A DNA stretch of 10,580 nucleotides from NCBI GenBank assembly GCA_904502165.1, contig CAJGDB010000064.1:1-10580 (forward strand), given 5' to 3'. Both the position numbers and the translations under genes were made by a program. Below are positions 5,898-10,580 of this stretch, one piece after another. The notes under the pieces are model-generated. The model was not told the origin of the DNA and did no database searches. It saw nothing but the letters and a program-made list of their open reading frames with translations. Within the stretch, counting starts at the first letter, position 1. The number at the start of each line of letters is the position of its first letter. The DNA comes from an uncultured Akkermansia sp. GTDB taxonomy: Bacteria > Verrucomicrobiota > Verrucomicrobiia > Verrucomicrobiales > Akkermansiaceae.

Positions 5898-8227
5898 TGA
5901 AAGCTGCAGCCATTGCCGCACTCGCTATTCCCGTATTCTGTGCTGCGGCCGATTACAACGCAGACATGCAGAACACCCGCAGCCAGGCAGATGCCTGGAG
6001 CGAGGCGTTCTCCCAGGTCAGCACAGACCTGGAAGCTCTGGGAGTTGAACTTCCCGCGCCCGGCAAAGACTACACCCACCCCGCCGCAGATGCCCAGCCT
6101 GGAGAAACGCTGGTAACTTCGGAACTGGGCATGATGTTTGACAACTCAAACTCCCGCATCATCTACCTGGGGAACGTGCGCCTGCTTGACCCGAGGCTGA
6201 CTCTCTTTGCTACCGGGCAAATGCATATCAACCTGCCCGGAATGACTCTCAGCAGCAAGAAAGCTGACACGCCGCCTGCGGACGACACCCCCCCGGCAGA
6301 AACAGAAGCTCCCGCAGAAGAACTCTCCGCCGACACCCCGGTGAATGATGAAGACCCCGCCGCGCCGGAAGAAAGTGTCTATACTGGAGAGAAAGCCACC
6401 ATCATTGCAGAAAATGCCATTGCAGACACCGTGCAGAATGCCATTCTGCTCTACTCACCCGGTGAAGGCGGAGAGATTCAGCTGGAACTGGGCAGAAACA
6501 AGGTACACATCTGCACCACAGGCAAGGGAGCAACCCCGCGCATTCTGGCGGACCCGCAGGGCAACCTGTTAATGGAGGGCGACGATATTTACCTGAGCAT
6601 GGAAGACAAAAAGGGCGGCAGCTCTGAACTTCGCACCACGGGCGGGCACCTCTTCTACCATGCAGAGACCCACACCCTATACGCCCCCGGGCAGAGCCAG
6701 TACAAGGGCACTCAGGGCACGCTGGCCTGCACCGAAATGCTCACTGTCCTTCTCGCCCCTGCTGCAACGGCAGAAGAGGCAAAGCCCGCCAAGGGATTCA
6801 TGAGCCAGTTTACCGGCCTGCGTTTTGATGGCATTGAAACTGCCACAGCCAAGGGACAGGTGGTAGCAGTTGCCAGCGCCAGAGAAGGCCGCCCGGCCAC
6901 CCGGGCAGAGGGTGATGAACTGCACTACAACGGAAAGACGGGCGAGGTTTCACTTCTCGGCAGCAGATGCCACCTGGCCTATGCGGACTACGTAGTCAAT
7001 GCCGATGAGGGAATCCACCTGCTGCAGAATGGAGACATTGAACTGCGGGGCAAGGACATCAGTGGTTCCTACTCCCGTCTGAACAAGGACACAGGCAAAT
7101 CCCTCCCCGGCACCTTCAAGGCCAGGGCCAATGTCATCTTCCGCGCCGAGCTGGGCACCATCACCACCGAAAAAGGTATCACCCTGGCAGATGAGGAGAT
7201 GGACTTCTCCTGCGAAGGCCCCACACACCTTGTATTGAGCCGCAAACCGGATGCAAAGAAAGCCGAGCCGAAGCCCGGCATGCCGAACCTGGCTATTGCA
7301 GAGTATAGCGATGTATCCCGCGCCCGTGCCACAGGCAACGTCATTGCCCATCGTTATGAACCCGGCACTGGTAAATGCCTGGGTGAACTGAAGGCAGAAA
7401 CCGTCGTGACTGACCTGACCACAGGAGAAACCCTGCTGACCGGAGCCACGGGGCAGCCGCTCATTGCCCTTTACAACGGCAACCGCGTGGAAGCCATGCC
7501 CGCCGAGGGAGAAGCCGCCACCATGGAGCTGCTGGCCAACGGAGACCTGAAGCTCAAGGGGGCAGATATCACCACGCGCCTGCTCAGCGACAAAGGTACC
7601 ACCACCGCCCGCTGCAAGGACTATGTGCTGCTGGTACGCGCAGAAGACCGCCTGCAGACTGGCAGCTCCACCCGCATTGTCTCCGAATCCGGCATCCTGA
7701 CGACTAACGGGCCGCTGAATGCACGTCTTGTAGCCAAGGATAAGCCAGGCTCCCGCGAAAAGAAAGGCGGATTCCCGAGCCTGAAATTCAACTACACCGG
7801 CATTGAGCAGGCCACTACGGATTCCGGCTGCACCGTACAGACGGAAAAGGGCTCCATGCAGTGTGAAGGCGCCGTGAAGCTGACCATGGATACCGAAAAC
7901 AAGGGTGGGGACAAAATGCTGGGCGGGCTTAAATACGCCGTAGCCCGCGGCAATGTCATGATTGCCGGCAAGGACAAGACAGGCCGCCTGCTCCGCGCCA
8001 CCGGCGACAAGCTTACCGTGGATGCCGCTACCGGCATGAAGATACTCAGCGGCAGGGAAGTCACGCTGGCAGACATCAACAACACCCACAAGGCCACAGG
8101 CGCGGGTGCTGCCATCAGCATAGATGCCGAAAACAACGCCACCATCACCGGTGCCGCGCATACGACCTACGCCACGAATATCCACGAGCAGATTAACAAT
8201 CAGAAAAATAAGAAAGCCGAACAATAA
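5897..8227 (+). CDS. Large multi-unit OstA/LptA-like periplasmic LPS transport protein
   Basis: This 776-residue secreted protein has a short signal peptide (about 1-18, CAAA cleavage site). It sits where LptA is expected, between lptC (TAATG overlap) and lptB (2-nt gap). OstA-type strand motifs recur. GxV strands: IIYLGNVRLLDPR (88-100), ETATAKGQVVAVA (314-326), RARATGNVIAHR (475-486) and AVARGNVMIAG (681-691). 'aeGDxLxYxxxTGxxxLxG' segments: 336-355, 496-516 and 700-719. LLxxGD segments: 224-229, 375-380 and 545-550. A Pro/Ala/Glu/Asp-rich, probably disordered linker spans about 122-160. E. coli LptA has about 185 residues and one jelly-roll and works as head-to-tail oligomers; this protein appears to carry about four units in one chain. 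LptD is unlikely because no C-terminal outer-membrane barrel or terminal aromatic residue is present. It is inferred to carry LPS across the periplasm. I leave the symbol blank because it is not a standard LptA. Confidence 0.78.
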   Translation: MKAAAIAALAIPVFCAAADYNADMQNTRSQADAWSEAFSQVSTDLEALGVELPAPGKDYTHPAADAQPGETLVTSELGMMFDNSNSRIIYLGNVRLLDPRLTLFATGQMHINLPGMTLSSKKADTPPADDTPPAETEAPAEELSADTPVNDEDPAAPEESVYTGEKATIIAENAIADTVQNAILLYSPGEGGEIQLELGRNKVHICTTGKGATPRILADPQGNLLMEGDDIYLSMEDKKGGSSELRTTGGHLFYHAETHTLYAPGQSQYKGTQGTLACTEMLTVLLAPAATAEEAKPAKGFMSQFTGLRFDGIETATAKGQVVAVASAREGRPATRAEGDELHYNGKTGEVSLLGSRCHLAYADYVVNADEGIHLLQNGDIELRGKDISGSYSRLNKDTGKSLPGTFKARANVIFRAELGTITTEKGITLADEEMDFSCEGPTHLVLSRKPDAKKAEPKPGMPNLAIAEYSDVSRARATGNVIAHRYEPGTGKCLGELKAETVVTDLTTGETLLTGATGQPLIALYNGNRVEAMPAEGEAATMELLANGDLKLKGADITTRLLSDKGTTTARCKDYVLLVRAEDRLQTGSSTRIVSESGILTTNGPLNARLVAKDKPGSREKKGGFPSLKFNYTGIEQATTDSGCTVQTEKGSMQCEGAVKLTMDTENKGGDKMLGGLKYAVARGNVMIAGKDKTGRLLRATGDKLTVDAATGMKILSGREVTLADINNTHKATGAGAAISIDAENNATITGAAHTTYATNIHEQINNQKNKKAEQ
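6563..8053 (+). repeat. Tandem protein-level repeats of about 150-170 residues in the LptA-like protein
   Basis: At protein level, units starting near residues 223, 375 and 543 share landmarks in the same order. Each opens with LLxxGDxxLxG(x)DI (clearest at 375-388 and 545-558), then a beta-rich stretch, a charged Lys/Pro segment (290-300, 450-461, 612-624), a strand such as LRFDGIETATAKG (308-320) or FNYTGIEQATTDSG (631-644), and a GD-x-L...TG...L-x-G segment. Residue spacing of the LLxxGD landmark is 151 then 170. The DNA itself is not obviously repetitive, so the duplications are old and diverged. Boundaries are approximate. Confidence 0.65.
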
Positions 8228-8229
8228 CT

Positions 8230-8961
8230 ATGGACATTCTTCTTCAAGCCAACAACCTCTGCAAATCCTATGGCGAGCGCCAGGTGGTGAGCAATGTGAA
8301 CTTCACCGTCCATGCAGGCGAAATCGTGGGGCTGCTGGGTCCCAATGGTGCGGGCAAGACCACCTCATTCTACATGGTGGCCGGGCTGGTTCGCCCCGAT
8401 ACCGGCTCCGTGAACTTCTGCGGCAAGGATGTCTCCGGGCTGCCCATGCACCTGCGCGCCCGTCTGGGCATGGGGTATCTGCCGCAGGAAGAATCCATCT
8501 TCCGCAAACTTACGGTGAATGAGAACCTCATGGCCATTCTGGAGACCCGCTCCGACCTCACCCGCAAGGAAAAGAAAGCCAAATGCGATGAGCTGCTGGA
8601 GCGCTTCAACATCACGCGTCTGCGGAAGAGCCAGTCCATCCAGCTTTCCGGCGGTGAGAAGCGGCGTCTTACCATTGCCCGCGCACTGGCAGCCAATCCC
8701 AAACTGCTCATGCTCGACGAACCCTTTGCCGGTGTGGACCCGATTGCCGTGCAGGACATTCAGCACATTGTAGCCTCTCTGCGGGAAACGGATGGACTTT
8801 CCATTCTGATTACCGACCACAATGTTCGTGAAACCCTGGGCATTGTAGACCGCGCCTACATTCTGTTCGAGGGCAAGGTCATCAAGGAAGGCAGCGCAGA
8901 AGAGATTGCCAACGACCCCAAGACACGCAAGATTTACCTTGGCGAGCAGTTCAAGATGTGA
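8230..8961 (+). CDS. lptB: LPS export ABC transporter ATP-binding protein LptB
   Basis: LptB is the cytoplasmic ATPase that, with the membrane proteins LptF and LptG (not in this window), extracts LPS from the inner membrane and pushes it along LptC and LptA. The 243-residue protein matches the family's length and has every ABC motif: Walker A GPNGAGKTT (37-45), Q-loop GYLPQEESIF (82-91) including the Phe known in E. coli LptB to contact the LptFG coupling helices, signature LSGGEKRR (139-146), Walker B LLMLDEPFAGVDP (159-171) and the switch His in ITDHNVRETL (194-203). The C-terminal YLGEQFKM parallels YLGEDFRL of E. coli LptB. The ATG at 8230 is 2 nt after the LptA-like gene's stop; no Shine-Dalgarno sequence is seen, so translational coupling is likely. 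The 3' end overlaps the convergent Dus gene by 11 bp. Confidence 0.97.
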   Translation: MDILLQANNLCKSYGERQVVSNVNFTVHAGEIVGLLGPNGAGKTTSFYMVAGLVRPDTGSVNFCGKDVSGLPMHLRARLGMGYLPQEESIFRKLTVNENLMAILETRSDLTRKEKKAKCDELLERFNITRLRKSQSIQLSGGEKRRLTIARALAANPKLLMLDEPFAGVDPIAVQDIQHIVASLRETDGLSILITDHNVRETLGIVDRAYILFEGKVIKEGSAEEIANDPKTRKIYLGEQFKM

Positions 8962-9925
8962 ACAACGGCGCAAGGATATCAACAAGCTCTGCATACGAGG
9001 CCACACGCGAAAGCTGTGGCCTCATTGCCTTTGTGCCGGGAATTCCCTTGGCATAAGCCAGCAGGCGTGAGCGCATGGCGCGCATGGTCACCAGTTCATT
9101 CCCATAGTGGGCGCTGTCGAGCGCCATGCGGGTATGGCGCAGCATGAAATCGAGCCGTTCCTGCGGGGTGGGTGGTTCCGGGACCACACCGGAGCGCAGG
9201 TATTCCCGGGCCTGCCGGAAAATCCAGGGAGCATTCATGGCTGCACGGCCAATCATGACCGCCGAAACAGCCGTTGTTTCACGAGCCCGCTGCACATCCT
9301 GCGGAGTCGTAATATCACCATTGCCAATCACGGGGATATGCACCAGGTGCGCGCAATGGTCAATCATCCCCCAATCAGCCGTGCCACCATATTGCTGGGA
9401 ACGGGTGCGCCCGTGAATCGCAATAGCCTGCACACCGGCATCCTCCAGCCGCAGCACCGCTTCGGGCGCACAGATATGCTCCTGATCCCAGCCGATGCGA
9501 ATCTTCGTAGTCACAGGGCAGTCATTGCCCAGCTCCTGCACCACAGCCGCCGCAATCCGCTGCAGCAGCGGCAAATCCTTCAGCAGAGAGGACCCTCCGT
9601 TCTTACCCACCACCTTTGGCACCGGGCAGCCCGCGTTGATATCCAGAAAATCCGGCTGCATGGCATCCACAATAATGCGGGCCGCTGCCGCACAATGCTC
9701 CGGCACGGAACCGAAAATCTGCACCCCGAGCGGGCGGTGGGCATTCTCAAATTCCACATAGCGGCGGTTGCGTTCCCATGCCTGCAGTACCCCTTCGGCC
9801 GATACAAATTCGGTCACCATCACATCTGCGCCCTCTGCCTTGCACAGCGTGCGGAAAATGGGGTCGGTCACCCCGGCCATGGGAGCCAGGTACAGCGGGA
9901 AGGAAGAAAAATCGGGCAAAGGCAT
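8951..9925 (-). CDS. dusB: tRNA-dihydrouridine synthase, DusB-like
   Basis: Dus enzymes are FMN- and NAD(P)H-dependent and reduce specific uridines of tRNA to dihydrouridine in the cytoplasm. The 324-residue protein has normal length and the family signatures: LAPMAGVTDPIFRTL (13-27, FMN-binding start), VQIFGS (68-73), DINAGCPVPKV with the catalytic Cys100 (95-105), GSSLL, TTKIRIGWD, IHGRTRSQQYGGTADW, IPVIGNGDI and VMIGRAAMNAPWIF. The helical C-terminal tRNA-binding domain begins around residue 250. DusB is the closest subfamily by eye, but the precise uridine target cannot be read from sequence. The ATG at 9925 is 6 nt after the stop of the prepilin peptidase gene and lacks a Shine-Dalgarno sequence, so the two genes are probably co-transcribed. 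The stop at 8951-8953 lies inside lptB, an 11-bp tail-to-tail overlap. Confidence 0.95.
   Translation of the reverse strand: MPLPDFSSFPLYLAPMAGVTDPIFRTLCKAEGADVMVTEFVSAEGVLQAWERNRRYVEFENAHRPLGVQIFGSVPEHCAAAARIIVDAMQPDFLDINAGCPVPKVVGKNGGSSLLKDLPLLQRIAAAVVQELGNDCPVTTKIRIGWDQEHICAPEAVLRLEDAGVQAIAIHGRTRSQQYGGTADWGMIDHCAHLVHIPVIGNGDITTPQDVQRARETTAVSAVMIGRAAMNAPWIFRQAREYLRSGVVPEPPTPQERLDFMLRHTRMALDSAHYGNELVTMRAMRSRLLAYAKGIPGTKAMRPQLSRVASYAELVDILAPLFTS
8997..9023 (+). terminator. Strong hairpin after lptB, possible terminator inside dus
   Basis: GAGGCCACA (8997-9005) and TGTGGCCTC (9015-9023) form a perfect 9-bp stem. The loop CGCGAAAGC can pair further as GC-GAAA-GC, giving an 11-bp helix with one bulged C and a GAAA tetraloop. 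It begins 35 nt after the lptB stop. The downstream ATTGCCTTTG is only moderately T-rich, so it may be a weak terminator or a 3'-end-protecting structure. It lies within the Dus coding sequence on the other strand. Confidence 0.45.
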
Positions 9926-9931
9926 GGCAAT

Positions 9932-10580
9932 TTACCAGAGTAAGGATTCAACCCAGGCCAGATAGGCAGCACTCAGTTCCGGGCCATAGAACAACCAGAT
10001 AAAGGCAGCAGAAATAAGCGCAGGGCCAAAGGGCATGGGTGTGCCACGGCCTATACGCGCCACAAGTGCCGCCGCAATACCGATGAAGCTGCCCCCGACC
10101 AGTGCAAACACCACCCCCTGCCAGCCGCAGAGCGCACCAATAGCCAGCGCCAGCCAGGCATCGCCGCTGCCCATGGCCTCCTTACGGGCGGCATAGCCAC
10201 GGCAGGTGCCCCGCAGTTCCTCGTGTTCCTCCAGAGAAATGCGCGTACCATCAGCCAGGGTAAGGAAATCCACCGTAAACACGAGTTCCCCCGGCTCGAC
10301 GGCATGAGTGCTTTCCGTTGCCGCCATCAGGGTGAAGCGGTTTGTTCTTTCCATGAACAGCTCGCTCCAGAGCAGGCGTTCATCACCCAGCAGCAGTTCC
10401 ACATCCTCTCCATCGGCAGCCTGGTGCAGCACCCATTCTGTCTCTTTCTCGAAAAGCTGCTGCTTTCTGCCAAAGAAAAACTTGCCGGTCATTGCCACAA
10501 GCCGGAACAGAAGGAAGCCCCCCAGGGCCCCTGCACCGCTGCTCTGCAACCCATCGGCCAGCTCCAGCCCCTCACCGGCA
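9932..10580 (-). CDS. Type IV prepilin peptidase (A24 family), C-terminal part with a soluble insert
   Basis: The frame is open from the right edge to the stop at 9932-9934; 215 residues are visible and the start is outside the window. A24 peptidases are inner-membrane aspartic proteases that cut and often N-methylate type IV pilins and type II secretion pseudopilins. The second catalytic motif, GxGD, is seen as KEAMGSGDAW (Asp about 140 of the visible part). Helices follow (LALAIGALCGW, VVFALVGGSFIGIAAALVA), then the typical MPFGPALISAAFIWLFYG. The first catalytic Asp and the N-terminal methylase domain would lie off-window. Before the GxGD helix, a membrane segment ending near FFFGRKQQ is followed by about 90 mostly hydrophilic residues (FEKETEW...EEHEELRGTC), longer than the short loop of classical PilD. 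A TTG at 10549 could serve as a start codon but would remove catalytic residues. The dus gene follows after 6 nt. Confidence 0.85.
   Translation of the reverse strand, partial: AGEGLELADGLQSSGAGALGGFLLFRLVAMTGKFFFGRKQQLFEKETEWVLHQAADGEDVELLLGDERLLWSELFMERTNRFTLMAATESTHAVEPGELVFTVDFLTLADGTRISLEEHEELRGTCRGYAARKEAMGSGDAWLALAIGALCGWQGVVFALVGGSFIGIAAALVARIGRGTPMPFGPALISAAFIWLFYGPELSAAYLAWVESLLW

Noticed and set aside
6950..8224. 424-codon minus-strand open frame opposite the LptA-like gene
   Set aside because: The plus-strand frame is full length, fits the operon junctions exactly and shows repeated OstA-type motifs; the antisense frame shows none.
5897..8227. The LptA-like protein as LptD (outer-membrane LPS translocon)
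   Set aside because: LptD has one OstA domain followed by a large beta-barrel ending in an aromatic residue. Here OstA-like units repeat to near the end, and the C-terminus is hydrophilic (NQKNKKAEQ).

Overview
The window reads as ordinary chromosomal housekeeping DNA from a diderm (LPS-making) bacterium. It is GC-rich and densely coded, with a complete Kdo/LPS-export operon, a one-subunit-type glycyl-tRNA synthetase, DXP-dependent vitamin B6 synthesis, and gene starts that lack recognisable Shine-Dalgarno sequences. Together with the style of the prepilin peptidase (a soluble insert just before the GxGD motif) this suggests a Verrucomicrobiota member, perhaps Akkermansia-like. That taxonomic guess is an inference from gene style, not a database result.

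Left block, all on the minus strand (1-4417). In transcription order it holds purH (purine synthesis), pdxJ (pyridoxine 5'-phosphate synthase), glyQS (glycyl-tRNA synthetase) and the start of a membrane protein cut by the window edge. Strong intrinsic terminators follow purH and glyQS, and promoter-like hexamers precede glyQS and pdxJ, so these look like separate short transcription units rather than one operon.

A 179-bp divergent intergenic region (4418-4596) separates this block from the plus-strand operon kdsA-lptC-lptA-lptB (4597-8961). The operon is driven by a near-consensus promoter (TTGACT-N17-CATAAT). Its genes touch or overlap: TAATG junctions at kdsA/lptC and lptC/lptA, and a 2-nt gap before lptB. 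KdsA makes Kdo-8-phosphate for the LPS inner core; LptC, LptA and LptB are, respectively, a periplasmic/inner-membrane component, the periplasmic bridge and the cytoplasmic ATPase of LPS export. This mirrors the kds-lptC-lptA-lptB order known from E. coli. The unusual member is the LptA-position protein: 776 residues carrying several tandem OstA/LptA-like units, where E. coli LptA has about 185 residues and one unit. It may be a single-chain, pre-assembled version of the LptA bridge, and it is the most interesting object in the window.

Right block, minus strand (8951-10580). The C-terminal half of a type IV prepilin peptidase (cut by the edge) is followed after 6 nt by a DusB-type tRNA-dihydrouridine synthase. 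The Dus gene collides tail-to-tail with lptB, overlapping it by 11 bp, and a strong hairpin that could end the lpt transcript lies inside the Dus coding sequence.

I found no tRNA or rRNA gene, insertion sequence, phage gene, CRISPR array or toxin-antitoxin pair, and no gene-free stretch longer than 179 bp. Several long reading frames opposite glyQS, purH, kdsA and lptA are GC-driven antisense shadows.
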